DNA from: Candidatus Kryptobacter tengchongensis
GTDB lineage: Bacteria > Bacteroidota > Ignavibacteria > Kryptoniales > Kryptoniaceae
Assembly: GCA_001485605.1 (NCBI GenBank)
Contig: FAON01000012.1
Coordinates: 62,001-126,000, forward strand
Length of the DNA: 64,000 nt
Direction of reading: 5' to 3'
Shown here: positions 16,854 through 25,991 of the stretch, piece after piece
How the letters are laid out: every line of letters starts with the position of its first letter
Position numbering within the stretch: position 1 is the stretch's first letter
Notes under the pieces: generated by a model
The model's input: the letters and a program-made list of their open reading frames with translations, nothing else
Databases searched by the model: none
What the model was told of the DNA's origin: nothing
Program-made: the position numbers and the translations under genes

Positions 16854-17361
16854 TTTTGAGCTCTTCTTTATGCTTCAATCTTTGTTGCCGTCTTATCAGT
16901 GCCTCCTCATATCTTCTTTTTTCATCTTCAGTTTCGGGGACTATCGGGGGCACAGGGATAGGTTTACCGTTTTCATCAATCGCAACGAAGGTAAGATAAG
17001 CAGAATTCGCATGCCTTAATTCACCAGTGAGCGGGTTCATTGCAAAAACCTTTACACCAACTTCCATTGAAGTTCTAAAAACACGATTCACAGACGCCTT
17101 TAAAATCACAACTTCACCAATTTTTATCGGGCATAGGAAATTTAACTCGTCAACACTTGCAGTTACAACAACCTTACCAGCATGCTTCATTGCGGACATC
17201 GCTGCACATATATCAATCCAATGCATTAATCTCCCACCAAGCAAGAAACCAAACGGATTTGCATCGCTTGGAAGTATAAGTTCCGTCATTTCAACCTGCG
17301 AATCCTTTACATATTTAGCCCCCTCTATTCTATCTCCCCGTTCGCAACTCTTTTCCAACAT
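16822..17361 (-). CDS. Acyl-CoA thioesterase, hotdog fold
   Basis: 179 residues. The hotdog signature NPFGFLLGGRLMHWIDICAAMSA, followed by ASVDELNFLCPIKIGE and a VGVKVFAMNPLTGE strand, matches YciA/BACH-type acyl-CoA thioesterases, which hydrolyse long-chain acyl-CoA in the cytoplasm. A charged C-terminal tail (EDEKRRYEEALIRRQQRLKHKEEL) extends the domain. The start overlaps bamD by 32 bases; no better in-frame ATG lies before the conserved KDSQVEMTEL segment. The fatty-acyl specificity cannot be read from the sequence. Confidence 0.85.
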   Translation of the reverse strand: MLEKSCERGDRIEGAKYVKDSQVEMTELILPSDANPFGFLLGGRLMHWIDICAAMSAMKHAGKVVVTASVDELNFLCPIKIGEVVILKASVNRVFRTSMEVGVKVFAMNPLTGELRHANSAYLTFVAIDENGKPIPVPPIVPETEDEKRRYEEALIRRQQRLKHKEELKNARKQRAENP

Positions 17362-18112
17362 AAAATTTAGCTTCTTCTTTTATTTTCCTCACCTTACCAA
17401 TAAGATCACTTGATGGGAATTTCCTCTCAAACTCTTCCGCAATTTTTATTACTTCACTGTAGTTTTCCCTCTTCAATAGACATTCAATCTTCCCCGCATA
17501 AGCCCTTTCAAGGTAATCTGAATCTGGATAACGCTCAATGATTGAATCAAAATAAATCATAGCTGCCCTGTAAAATTCCATCTTCATATAAAATATACCT
17601 GTCTCATAATCTCTTTTCGCAAGCTTGTTGATAAGTTCATGGATCTTCCTTTCCGCATCTTGAACAAACTCACTTGTCGGATGATACTCAATGAATCCTT
17701 GAAGAGCATCAATAGCTTTATAAGTGTATGTCTGATCAAGCTGTGATTTTGGAGAGAGATTATAATAGCAAAGACCAAGTTTATATCTTGCCATTGGAAC
17801 ATATTCACTTGACGGATAACCTCTTATGAGATTTTCATATTCAGATGAAGCAAGCAAATACTCACCACGATTGTAATAACATTCCGCAAGATAAAACTGG
17901 GCATCATCTGCAACCGCACTTCCTGGATATTGAATTAGGATATACTTAAAGTCCTCAATTGCATCAAGATATTTTCTCTTGTCAAATTTATCTTTGCCGA
18001 TTTCAAATCTGTCCTCTGCAGAAAGATTAGCAATCTCTTTTGAGGAGGAGCAACCTATGAGAAAAAACATCACAGGTAAAATTAGAAACGCAACATATTT
18101 TGTTTTCAGCAT
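17330..18112 (-). CDS. bamD: Outer membrane assembly lipoprotein BamD
   Basis: 260 residues, with a lipoprotein signal peptide and lipobox L18-I-G-C21. TPR units follow: FDKRKYLDAIEDFKYILIQYPGSAVADDAQFYLAECYY, LLASSEYENLIRGYPSSEYV, and later FYRAAMIYFDSIIERYPDSD. The spacing and PxSxxxxxAxxxLAxCYY-type repeats are typical of BamD/YfiO, the essential partner of BamA in inserting outer-membrane beta-barrels. Its presence shows a diderm envelope. It lies 17 bases downstream of an unknown membrane protein and overlaps the thioesterase gene. Confidence 0.88.
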   Translation of the reverse strand: MLKTKYVAFLILPVMFFLIGCSSSKEIANLSAEDRFEIGKDKFDKRKYLDAIEDFKYILIQYPGSAVADDAQFYLAECYYNRGEYLLASSEYENLIRGYPSSEYVPMARYKLGLCYYNLSPKSQLDQTYTYKAIDALQGFIEYHPTSEFVQDAERKIHELINKLAKRDYETGIFYMKMEFYRAAMIYFDSIIERYPDSDYLERAYAGKIECLLKRENYSEVIKIAEEFERKFPSSDLIGKVRKIKEEAKFYVGKELRTGR

Positions 18113-18129
18113 TTTTTAACTTTGAAAAT

Positions 18130-18714
18130 TTATTTTCTCACGGCAAAAAGAAGATAGATTGCAATTCCAATTGACGAAGCAATTATCAATCCTTCAATTA
18201 TTTTGTCAAAAATTGAATTTTCCCTGACAAATTTACCATGCGTAAATTTAAAATTCTCATCTTCAAGGTCTTGAATTTCATCTGGCTTTATATAATCAAA
18301 ATATTCCCTCTTAAAATCACGGCTGAACAAAACCTTGCCATTCTCAACTGCTGAACAATACAAATTCACCTCTATATTTCTTCTAATCATAAGACCTTTG
18401 AACAATCCTTTTGATTGAGGTATATAGTTAATTTTGCTACTAAAGGCATCAAGTCGCACAACGCTTGCATCATCAGGGATATCGTCAAAAAAAAGGGAAA
18501 AATTTTTCAAGAGTGAACTTAAAATTCTATTTTCAACGAGCTTATCTTGTAGATTGGATTCAATTTTAATTTTCTCCGACTTTATATATGTTGAGATTTC
18601 ATCAGCGATTGAATTTATCAAACTATCAATTATTTCAAAATTCGTTTGGCTTTGTGCAAATGAAAAATTCATACAAACAAAAAAAAGAAAAATTTTACGG
18701 AAAAAATCAGCCAT
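18130..18714 (-). CDS. Unknown exported protein with C-terminal membrane anchor
   Basis: 194 residues from ATG at 18714; a GTG at 18723 would add three. It has a signal peptide (FFRKIFLFFVCMNFSFAQS), a helical then mixed domain with no family that I recognise, and a C-terminal hydrophobic helix (IIEGLIIASSIGIAIYLLFAV) followed by RK, so it looks anchored in the membrane by its tail. The chosen start overlaps the gdhA stop by eight bases. The position between gdhA and bamD might hint at an envelope role, but this is only context. Confidence 0.65.
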   Translation of the reverse strand: MADFFRKIFLFFVCMNFSFAQSQTNFEIIDSLINSIADEISTYIKSEKIKIESNLQDKLVENRILSSLLKNFSLFFDDIPDDASVVRLDAFSSKINYIPQSKGLFKGLMIRRNIEVNLYCSAVENGKVLFSRDFKREYFDYIKPDEIQDLEDENFKFTHGKFVRENSIFDKIIEGLIIASSIGIAIYLLFAVRK

Positions 18715-19987
18715 AAATTCCACGGAGTTTCAAAGTTTTAGCAACTTTATCAACCGCAAGTATATAAGCTCCAAGTCGCAATGATACATTATAACTTTTT
18801 GCGCAATTATAAACATTTTCAAAAGCAGTAAGCATCATCCTTTCAAGGCGTTCATTTACTGTTTCAATTGTCCAATAAAATCCCATTCTATCTTGCACCC
18901 ACTCAAAATATGAGACAGTAACTCCACCTGCATTTGCGACTATATCAGGAACGACAAGTATTCCTTTATCTTCAAGGATTGGGTCAGCGCTTGCGGTTGT
19001 TGGACCATTTGCACCTTCAACTATTAATTTCGCTTTTATCCTTGGAGCATTATACTTTGTTATCTGATCTTCACGAGCAGCTGGAATCAAAACATCGCAT
19101 TCAAGTTCAAGTAACTCCTCATTTGTAATTTTCTCACCGCCATTAAAACCTTCAAGCGTTCTGTCTGGATTTTTCTGAACATACTGGATAGCTTTTTCAA
19201 CATCAATTCCCTTCTTATTGTAATATCCTCCTGTTATATCGCTTATAGCGATGATTTTAAGACCGCGTTCTGCTAAAAGCTTTGCTGAGATGGAACCAAC
19301 ATTTCCAAAGCCTTGAACAACAGCTGTTGATTTTTTGGGGTTAAGTTTTAATTTTTCCATCGCAGCAAGGGTAACTATCATAACGCCCCGCCCCGTTGCT
19401 TCCCGTCTGCCAGGGGAACCACCAAGTATAAGTGGCTTCCCGGTAACAACTGCTCTTTCAGTTCTTCTGACATGCATACTGTAAGTATCCATTATCCAAG
19501 CCATTATCTGCTCGTCTGTGTTAAGGTCAGGTGCGGGTATATCCTTGTCAGGTCCGATTATGTCAAGAAGGTTTGCGGTATATCTTCGCGTTATTTTTTC
19601 AAGTTCAACTTTGGTTAATTTTTTGGGATCGCACTTCACAGCCCCCTTTGCCCCGCCAAAAGGTATATCCATCACAGCACACTTCCATGTCATCCATGCA
19701 GCAAGAGCTTTGACCTCATCAAGAGTAACATCTGGAGCATACCTTATTCCACCCTTAGCAGGACCAAGAGCATAGTTATGGATCACACGATAACCTTCAA
19801 AAACTTGGATTCTTCCATCATCCATTTGAATTGGTATTGAGACAATAACCTGTAAAGCTGGCGTTTTTAAAAATTCATAAACACCTTTTTCAAGTTGAAG
19901 TATCTCAGCAGCTTTATCAAATCTCTTCATCATTGATTCAAACGGATTTTCCTTATCCGGAATTGGGGCAGGTTCTTTGTATGACAT
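18707..19987 (-). CDS. gdhA: Glutamate dehydrogenase
   Basis: 426 residues, the usual length for the hexameric Glu/Leu/Phe/Val dehydrogenase family. It interconverts glutamate with 2-oxoglutarate and ammonia. The three active-site lysines are in place: K78 (GPAKGGIRY), K102 (MTWKCA) and the catalytic K114 (FGGAKGAV). The Rossmann motif GFGNVGS and the later ANAGGVTVSYFEW stretch complete the fold. The pattern is closest to thermophile-type catabolic or NAD(P)-dependent GDH, but cofactor choice is not decided here. It lies 20 bases downstream of the coiled-coil nuclease gene. Confidence 0.93.
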   Translation of the reverse strand: MSYKEPAPIPDKENPFESMMKRFDKAAEILQLEKGVYEFLKTPALQVIVSIPIQMDDGRIQVFEGYRVIHNYALGPAKGGIRYAPDVTLDEVKALAAWMTWKCAVMDIPFGGAKGAVKCDPKKLTKVELEKITRRYTANLLDIIGPDKDIPAPDLNTDEQIMAWIMDTYSMHVRRTERAVVTGKPLILGGSPGRREATGRGVMIVTLAAMEKLKLNPKKSTAVVQGFGNVGSISAKLLAERGLKIIAISDITGGYYNKKGIDVEKAIQYVQKNPDRTLEGFNGGEKITNEELLELECDVLIPAAREDQITKYNAPRIKAKLIVEGANGPTTASADPILEDKGILVVPDIVANAGGVTVSYFEWVQDRMGFYWTIETVNERLERMMLTAFENVYNCAKSYNVSLRLGAYILAVDKVAKTLKLRGIYG

Positions 19988-20007
19988 TTTCTTTTAAAAT
20001 TTAATTT

Positions 20008-21120
20008 TTAATCAAGTTCAAAGGACCAAAAATATTTTATGCCTTTATCTTGGAGATACTCCTCAACTTTTGGATGAAAATCGGATGCAACAAAAATAAG
20101 TAATACAGGGGGCTCTCCCTCTCTTTTTTGTATTTCACGCGCCAATTTTAAAAACTTATCTATCTCTTTCTTTGAAGCTCTCATTTTAACCTCGCCGAGA
20201 ATCAAAATTTTACTTCCATTTTTCCTACCCCAGCCAAAAATGTTAATCTGATTGTAATCATCCTTGATCCAGTAGTATTTTCGCACGAGCCTACCTTCAA
20301 CTTCAATGCCATCCTTTTTTAAAAGTTCAGGTAAAACTCTTAACGATTTATCCTCAATTGCAAATCCAATTGAATGGAAAACCCAATCAACCCGCTCCTC
20401 CAGAGTTTTCATTCTTCCAAGCAATATAGCGACAGCCTCTTCAAGCCTTGTTTGAGCCTCTGCAAGTTTATCCAACTTCTCTTCTGTCTTTCTCTGCGCC
20501 TCCGCAAGCTGATCCACTCTAATTGCAAGTTGATTTAATCTCTCTTCTGTCCTTCTCTGCGCCTCCGCAAGCTGATCTAACTTCTCCTCCGTCCTTCTCT
20601 GTGCCTCCGCAAGTTGATCCATCCTAACCGCAAGCTGATCTAACCTCTCCTCCGTCTTCCTCTGCGCCTCCGCAAGCTGATCTAATCTCTCCTCCGTTTT
20701 CCTCTGTGCCTCAGCAAGCTGATCCACTCTAATTGTAAGCTGATTCAGTCTCTCCTCCGTCCTCCTTTGTGCCTCTGTAAGCTGATTTATGCTCTCCCAT
20801 ACTCTCTTAAAGTTTTCCTCCGTCGCCTTCTCAAACGCATCTAACCTCTCCTCAGTCCTCCTCTGCGCCTCCGCAAGTTGGTTTATGCTCTCCCAAACCC
20901 TCCTAAAATTCTCCTCCGTTGCTATCTTAAACGCAATTAAGCTTTCCTCTGTTCTCCTCTGAGCATCGGCAAGATCTTTTATCGCCAACCTCACTTCATC
21001 CATATCAACCATCTTCATCATCTGCTCATAAACCATAGCTATTATCTCAATTAAAGCACTTACCTGTTGCTCGTTAAATGCTTGCAGAAGCTTATTTTTT
21101 ATCTCTGAAATCCCAAGCAT
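20008..21120 (-). CDS. Repeat coiled-coil protein with PD-(D/E)XK nuclease-like domain
   Basis: 370 residues. A short N-terminal helical part is followed by about 190 residues of near-identical coiled-coil units, each beginning LAEAQRRTEERL. Unit lengths in order are 32, 32, 21, 14, 21, 14, 21, 14, then a final degenerate unit. The C-terminal ~120 residues (from AIEDKSLRVLPELL) contain INIFGWGRKNG and ILILGEVKMRASK, where E-x-K after a hydrophobic strand is the PD-(D/E)XK nuclease core, and end in VASDFHPKVEEYL...GIKYFWSFELD. This resembles the DUF3782-type proteins scattered through thermophiles, whose function is unknown. No toxin or phage gene is adjacent. Confidence 0.75.
   Translation of the reverse strand: MLGISEIKNKLLQAFNEQQVSALIEIIAMVYEQMMKMVDMDEVRLAIKDLADAQRRTEESLIAFKIATEENFRRVWESINQLAEAQRRTEERLDAFEKATEENFKRVWESINQLTEAQRRTEERLNQLTIRVDQLAEAQRKTEERLDQLAEAQRKTEERLDQLAVRMDQLAEAQRRTEEKLDQLAEAQRRTEERLNQLAIRVDQLAEAQRKTEEKLDKLAEAQTRLEEAVAILLGRMKTLEERVDWVFHSIGFAIEDKSLRVLPELLKKDGIEVEGRLVRKYYWIKDDYNQINIFGWGRKNGSKILILGEVKMRASKKEIDKFLKLAREIQKREGEPPVLLIFVASDFHPKVEEYLQDKGIKYFWSFELD
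20400..20990 (-). repeat. In-gene direct repeats coding for LAEAQRRTEERL units
   Basis: Tandem coding repeats inside the nuclease-like gene. The unit lengths are 42, 63 and 96 bases (14, 21 and 32 residues). The distal part is three copies of a 105-base super-unit (63+42). On the plus strand the visible marker is the recurring CTCTGCGCCTCCGCAAG-type string with few changes, so the copies are recent or kept alike by recombination. Repeat number is likely to differ between strains. Confidence 0.8.
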
Positions 21121-21250
21121 TAGTTAAAAAATAAATTTAAATTTTTAAACCAACACCGAAAATTGAAACATTGTCAAAAACTGTTTTATCAACCGTTAAC
21201 ACAAAAGTTTATCAATAACTTGAACCTTGAAATCAAAACATAATGCTTGA

Positions 21251-22117
21251 TCAATAGTAAACTCCCATTTCACGTGCTATTTTTTCAAGTCGCTTCACTC
21301 TTTCGGTGATCGGGGGATGTGTTGAGAACAGCTTTAATATCCCCTCACCACGCAATGGATTTACTATAAACATATGCGCTGTTTCGGGCTTAGCATTTCC
21401 CATAGGGATAGATTCAACGCCACGAGCAAGCTTTTTCAAAGCACTTGCAAGAGCAAGGGGCTTTCCTGAAATTTTTGCACCACCCTCATCAGCCGCAAAT
21501 TCTCTGGCCCTTGAAATAGCAAGTTGAATTAAAACAGCTGCTATCGGCGCAACAATGATTAAAACAAGCTCAGCTATCCAATTCATATTGTTTTCTCTAT
21601 CCCTGCTTCCACCAAAAAAGAAAAGCGACCATTGAGCCATACGAGCAAGAAATACTATAGCCCCAACCATTGTTGCAACAATTGTTGCAGTTAAAATATC
21701 TCTATGTTTAATGTGGGCAAGTTCATGACCCAAAACTCCTTCAAGTTCATCCTCGTCCAAAAGCCTCAAAATTCCCTCGGTTACAGCAACGGCAGCGTTT
21801 TGTGGATTTCTTCCAGTTGCAAATGCATTCGGAGTTAAACTTGGTATAATATAAACTTTTGGCATCGGAAGACCAGCCTTCGTAGTTAAACGCCGAACCA
21901 TTGAATATAACTTCGGAGCCTCTGCCTCGGAAACCTCCCTTGCACCATACATCGCAAGAACAATTTTATCAGAAAACCAATACGAAAAGAAATTCATCAG
22001 CAATGAAAAAACAAATGCTATCATAACTCCAGACTTCCCACCTATCACACTTCCAACCGCAAGTAAAAGAACTGTCATTAATGTCATCAAAAATACGGTT
22101 TTTAAGGTGTTGTTCAT
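21251..22117 (-). CDS. htpX: Zinc metalloprotease HtpX
   Basis: 288 residues, M48 family membrane protease for quality control of cytoplasmic-membrane proteins. Two N-terminal TM helices (about 7-24 and 30-48), the zinc motif H131-E-L-A-H135 ([14 protein letters not shown]), a second pair of hydrophobic segments ([18 protein letters not shown] and [18 protein letters not shown]) and the third-ligand region [13 protein letters not shown] are all present. Typical HtpX length. Between it and the nuclease gene are 130 bases in which I see no gene. Confidence 0.93.
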   Translation of the reverse strand: MNNTLKTVFLMTLMTVLLLAVGSVIGGKSGVMIAFVFSLLMNFFSYWFSDKIVLAMYGAREVSEAEAPKLYSMVRRLTTKAGLPMPKVYIIPSLTPNAFATGRNPQNAAVAVTEGILRLLDEDELEGVLGHELAHIKHRDILTATIVATMVGAIVFLARMAQWSLFFFGGSRDRENNMNWIAELVLIIVAPIAAVLIQLAISRAREFAADEGGAKISGKPLALASALKKLARGVESIPMGNAKPETAHMFIVNPLRGEGILKLFSTHPPITERVKRLEKIAREMGVYY

Positions 22118-22202
22118 CTCTATTCACCCCTCATTTATTTTTATCAAACAAAATTATTAAAAGCACTTTAAATTTATCAAAAAGGGTAAATTTTTACAAA
22201 TT

Positions 22203-23105
22203 TTAGCCCTGAACCACACCACGAGATACAACATCAATAAAAATTGAATGCAATGATGGTTCTTTCACCTCAAATTTCTTCAAGTTCATATATTTGATCA
22301 ATTCCCTTAAAACATCAGTTGAACTCATACCATCTTCAAGTGTTATTTCGGCATAGTTCGGGTATATATTCACCTTTTTCACTCCAGTTAGATATTTCAA
22401 AACATCAGCATCACCTTCAAACTCAATATGAATTGTATTTTTCCCAAATTTACTTTTGACCTCTGTGAGTGAACCCGAAAGAACAGGTTTTCCCTTGTTT
22501 ATAAGACAAATTGAATCACACAACTTCTCAACTTGATCCATCTGATGCGTTGAAAAAATGATTGCCTTACCCTTATCTCTCAACTCAAGCAAAACCTCTT
22601 TCAGCAGTTCTTGATTAACTGGGTCAAGTCCTGCAAACGGTTCATCAAGTATCACGAGCTCGGGATCGTGGAGAATTGAAATTATAATTTGAATCTTCTG
22701 CTGATTCCCCTTGGATAGTTCCTCAATTTTGCTGTTTACTCTATCAATCAAGCCAAACCTTTTGAGCCAATACCTTGCTCTTTCAAGCGCTGTTTTTTTC
22801 TCAATCCCTTTCAGCTGTGCAAAGTAAAGAATTGTTTCAAAGACTTTTGTTTTTCTGTAAAGACCTCTTTCTTCGGGCAAATATCCAATTTTACTTTTGA
22901 TCTCATCGTTAATTTCTTTCCCGTCAAATTTTATCACTCCATAGTCTGGCTTAATTATGTCAAGTATCATTCTTATTGTGGTCGTCTTTCCAGCGCCGTT
23001 TGGACCAAGTAGTCCAAATATCTCACCACGGTTCACCTCAAACGATACACCATCAACAGCAACGACATCCGAGAAAGTTTTTCTTAGGTTTTCAACTTTA
23101 AGCAT
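22203..23105 (-). CDS. ABC transporter ATPase, NatA/ABC-2 exporter type
   Basis: 300 residues: an ABC domain (Walker A GPNGAGKTT, Q-loop near YLPEERGLYRKTKV, signature LSKGNQQK, Walker B LVILDEPFAGLDP, H-loop STHQMDQVE) plus a ~90-residue C-terminal extension of the DUF4162 type. GYLPEERGLY is common in NatA-like exporters. The genes on both sides (htpX and asnS) are unrelated and no ABC-2 permease is present in the window, so its membrane partner must lie elsewhere. The substrate is unknown. Confidence 0.85.
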   Translation of the reverse strand: MLKVENLRKTFSDVVAVDGVSFEVNRGEIFGLLGPNGAGKTTTIRMILDIIKPDYGVIKFDGKEINDEIKSKIGYLPEERGLYRKTKVFETILYFAQLKGIEKKTALERARYWLKRFGLIDRVNSKIEELSKGNQQKIQIIISILHDPELVILDEPFAGLDPVNQELLKEVLLELRDKGKAIIFSTHQMDQVEKLCDSICLINKGKPVLSGSLTEVKSKFGKNTIHIEFEGDADVLKYLTGVKKVNIYPNYAEITLEDGMSSTDVLRELIKYMNLKKFEVKEPSLHSIFIDVVSRGVVQG

Positions 23106-23122
23106 TTTAAATCTAATTTTCG

Positions 23123-24421
23123 TTAAGGTTTTATTCTATAAATCATCCTTGGAAATGGTATTGTTTCCCTCACATGGTCAAGTCCACATATCCAAGCAAG
23201 TGTCCTTTCAACACCAAGTCCAAATCCAGAATGTGGAACACTGCCATACTTTCTCAAGTCAAGATACCAATCAAAAGCCTCAACGGGAAGATTATGCTCT
23301 TTAATTCTTTTTAAAAGTGTGTCATAATCATCTTCTCTCTGACTTCCACCTATGATTTCACCATAACCTTCGGGTGCAAGCATATCAAAGGCAAGCGCGT
23401 AAGTTTCGTCATCGGGATCACGCTTCATATAAAACGCCTTAACAGCAGCTGGATAGTGATGAACTATAACGGGTTTATCAAACTGCTGAGAAATTATAGT
23501 TTCATCTGTGTTGCCAAAGTCATTGCCCCATTGAAAGTCAACGCCATTTTTCTTCAAAATTTCAACTGCTTCATTATAAGAAATCCTTGGGAAAGGTCGT
23601 TTTATTTTTTCAAGTGGCTCGGTGTTTCGTTCAAGAATTTCAAATTCTTTTTTACTTGTTTCAAGAACTCTTCCAACGATATATTCAACAAATTCCTCTG
23701 CAAGGTTCATTATATCTTCAAGTTCATAAAACGCAACCTCAGGCTCAACCATCCAAAATTCTGTTAAATGTCTTCTTGTTTTTGATTTTTCAGCTCTAAA
23801 AGTTGGACCAAAACAATAAACTTTTCCAAAAGCCATCGCAGCTGCCTCAACATATAATTGTCCAGATTGGGAAAGGTAGGCTTTCCCGAGGTCAAAGTAA
23901 TCCGTCTCAAAAAGGGTTGTCGTTCCTTCACACGCTGCTGGAGTCAGAATTGGTGCATCAATTAAAATAAATCCTTTAGAATCAAAGAATTCCCTTATTG
24001 CTTTAACAAGGCGATGTCTTATCCTTAAAATTGCATGTGGTCTCCTTGATCTAAGCCAAAGGTGCCTGTGATCCATTAGAAAATCAACCCCATGCTCTTT
24101 CGGGGTTATAGGATAATCCTGTGCTATATGAATTACCTGAATATCTTTTATGTGAAGTTCGTAGCCACCAGGGGCTCTTTTATCTTCATTTACAATCCCA
24201 CTTACAATAAGAGATGTTTCCTGGGTCAAAATATCGTATTTATCAAAGACTTCATCCGGTGTTTCTCCTTTTGCCATCACACATTGTAAAATCCCCGTCC
24301 CATCACGAACAAGAACAAAACGAATTTTTCCGCTTGATCTTTTATTATAAACCCAGCCGTAAATTTTTACCTCCTTACCAACATAATTGGATAAGTTCTC
24401 AATATAAACCTCGGGAGCCAT
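23123..24421 (-). CDS. asnS: Asparaginyl-tRNA synthetase
   Basis: 432 residues, class IIb synthetase that charges tRNA-Asn. The N-terminal OB-fold anticodon domain ([20 protein letters not shown]) is followed by the catalytic core with motif 2 ([27 protein letters not shown]) and motif 3 ([29 protein letters not shown]). The end [12 protein letters not shown] is characteristic of AsnS and archaeal-type Asp[12 protein letters not shown] favours Asn. It is the first gene of a possible asnS-ABC ATPase pair, 17 bases apart. Confidence 0.92.
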   Translation of the reverse strand: MAPEVYIENLSNYVGKEVKIYGWVYNKRSSGKIRFVLVRDGTGILQCVMAKGETPDEVFDKYDILTQETSLIVSGIVNEDKRAPGGYELHIKDIQVIHIAQDYPITPKEHGVDFLMDHRHLWLRSRRPHAILRIRHRLVKAIREFFDSKGFILIDAPILTPAACEGTTTLFETDYFDLGKAYLSQSGQLYVEAAAMAFGKVYCFGPTFRAEKSKTRRHLTEFWMVEPEVAFYELEDIMNLAEEFVEYIVGRVLETSKKEFEILERNTEPLEKIKRPFPRISYNEAVEILKKNGVDFQWGNDFGNTDETIISQQFDKPVIVHHYPAAVKAFYMKRDPDDETYALAFDMLAPEGYGEIIGGSQREDDYDTLLKRIKEHNLPVEAFDWYLDLRKYGSVPHSGFGLGVERTLAWICGLDHVRETIPFPRMIYRIKP

Positions 24422-24484
24422 CCGTTTGAAAGAATTTTGTTTTGAATTTTAAAAAAGTTAAAAAAAGCAAAATGAAAAAACAAT

Positions 24485-25849
24485 TTATCCCTCATCTTTA
24501 TCCTTTGAATTCGTAATTATACTTTCAAGACTTATGAAAACCCTGAAAATCGCGGTGCTTATTGAATCAATCATAGCCAAAAATGGTTTTGACTCCGCCT
24601 CTGGAATCTTCATCAACTTTATTGCGCCCAATATCCTCAAAATGAACGAGATAAAAAACAAAATGTGAAGATTTATAAATTTTAAACCAAATATCTCAAA
24701 CGAGAATTCCTTAAGCAAAGTTGCAATATATCCAGCAAGCATAGAAGCAAATAAATAACCGAAGCCAGATGAAATTGAAAGCACCGCCACATAAGTTGAA
24801 CGATTTTCTTTAGGGGCTTTTGATAAAGGTATGTTAAACGCAGCAAGATTAAATCCGCTCCACGCAATCCCAACCATTATAGCATCAATATAAAGTGGCA
24901 AAAGAAAATCAGGTGTGGCAAGAAGCCAAAGAATGGGTATATATGCGATGTTTGAGGCATTGAACATAAGCACATTTTTAGCGCCAAACTTATCAATTAG
25001 CTTTCCCCACCACTGGGATAAAAAAATGTTAAGCACCATCGTCAACATATTGAAAATTGCGATAGTTGAAAAACTAACATTTAAATTCTTCAGCATATGA
25101 AAAGTCATAAATGGCGCAGAAATCCCAACCGCAAAATTCCACTGAGCGAAAAACAAAATAAAACTGCGAAAATTCTTATCTCTTAACGGCTTTAAAATCT
25201 CGTCCCTCAACGAACCCCCACCCTCCAACTCAAATTTTACATCAGGGTGATGTTTGAATAAAAATGTCGTAATGACACCACTTATAAAACAAATTGATGT
25301 TATGACAAGATATCCAATCTTTATGTCTATCTTCTTTAAATCATCAAGTATGAGGGCAGAGATGAAGAAAATTGCAACATTGACGATATTATTATAAGCA
25401 GTTCTCTTGCCAAAGTATTTACCCCAAACACTTTTGGGGACAATTTCCCCTATCCAGGTTGTCCAAATGTTTGCAAGAATGCTCCCAGACGAGAAAGAAA
25501 TAAGAAGAGTTAAAAGAAAAATTAAAATTTTTATTTCAGATCCAAGATTTAAAAACGGCAAAAAAATCAAGACAACCCAGATCCAGCGATTAAATATGCT
25601 CGCAATGATGGAAAGCTTTTGAGGGCTTTTGTACCTTTTTAAAAGATAAGAACCCAAAATTTGCATCGTCTGCGATATAAACGGAATCGCACCAATTAAC
25701 CCAATAATAAATTCATTGGCACCAAGCATTAAAGCATAACCTGTCAAAAATGCACCCGTTGAAAGAACTATAAAAACCGTTGCGAAACTTCCCTCAATGA
25801 TTGAATATTTCATCCCACGACGAGACGAATCTATATCAAGCGACGACAT
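24485..25849 (-). CDS. Major facilitator superfamily transporter
   Basis: 454 residues with about twelve hydrophobic helices, for example ATVFIVLSTGAFLTGYALMLGANEFIIGLIGAIPFIS at the N-terminus and LHILFFISFILRILGAIKLMKI near the end. Loops such as SQWWGKLIDKFGAKNVL resemble the MFS loop motif GxLxDRxGRR. It is transcribed away from the histidine kinase gene. The substrate cannot be inferred; related sequences are annotated only as MFS. Confidence 0.8.
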   Translation of the reverse strand: MSSLDIDSSRRGMKYSIIEGSFATVFIVLSTGAFLTGYALMLGANEFIIGLIGAIPFISQTMQILGSYLLKRYKSPQKLSIIASIFNRWIWVVLIFLPFLNLGSEIKILIFLLTLLISFSSGSILANIWTTWIGEIVPKSVWGKYFGKRTAYNNIVNVAIFFISALILDDLKKIDIKIGYLVITSICFISGVITTFLFKHHPDVKFELEGGGSLRDEILKPLRDKNFRSFILFFAQWNFAVGISAPFMTFHMLKNLNVSFSTIAIFNMLTMVLNIFLSQWWGKLIDKFGAKNVLMFNASNIAYIPILWLLATPDFLLPLYIDAIMVGIAWSGFNLAAFNIPLSKAPKENRSTYVAVLSISSGFGYLFASMLAGYIATLLKEFSFEIFGLKFINLHILFFISFILRILGAIKLMKIPEAESKPFLAMIDSISTAIFRVFISLESIITNSKDKDEG

Positions 25850-25875
25850 AAAATGTGCTTTTTGTTTTCGCTAAA

Positions 25876-25903
25876 TTTATAAACAAAAATTTGCAAAAAA
25901 CAA
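25876..25903 (-). promoter_or_regulatory. Possible promoter of the MFS gene
   Basis: On the minus strand TTGTTT (25903-25898), 16 bases, TATAAA (25881-25876), with the ATG of the MFS gene 27 bases after the -10 box. The -35 match is only partial and the region is very AT-rich, so this is tentative. Confidence 0.35.
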
Positions 25904-25931
25904 TTTAAAAAGCCCACAAAAATAACTTCCT

Positions 25932-25960
25932 TTGACAATTTTCAGTCAATTTTCTATATT
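25932..25960 (+). promoter_or_regulatory. Sigma70-type promoter of the histidine kinase
   Basis: TTGACA (25932-25937), a 17-base spacer, TATATT (25955-25960). Start of transcription would be near 25967, about 25 bases before the ATG at 25992. A longer reading frame beginning with TTG at 25932 would start inside the -35 box, which argues against that start. Confidence 0.75.
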
Positions 25961-25991
25961 TTTAATGTTAAAACTTTTTAGAAAAACATCC

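Noticed and set aside
21121-21250. Search for a promoter or small gene in the gap before the nuclease gene
   Set aside because: Several TTGA-type hexamers on the minus strand, including TTGACA, but none has a matching -10 at 16-18 bases; no ORF of note.
25932-25991. 20 extra N-terminal residues for the histidine kinase from a TTG start
   Set aside because: The TTG is the first part of a good -35 box (TTGACA) and the family receiver domain begins at the ATG at 25992.
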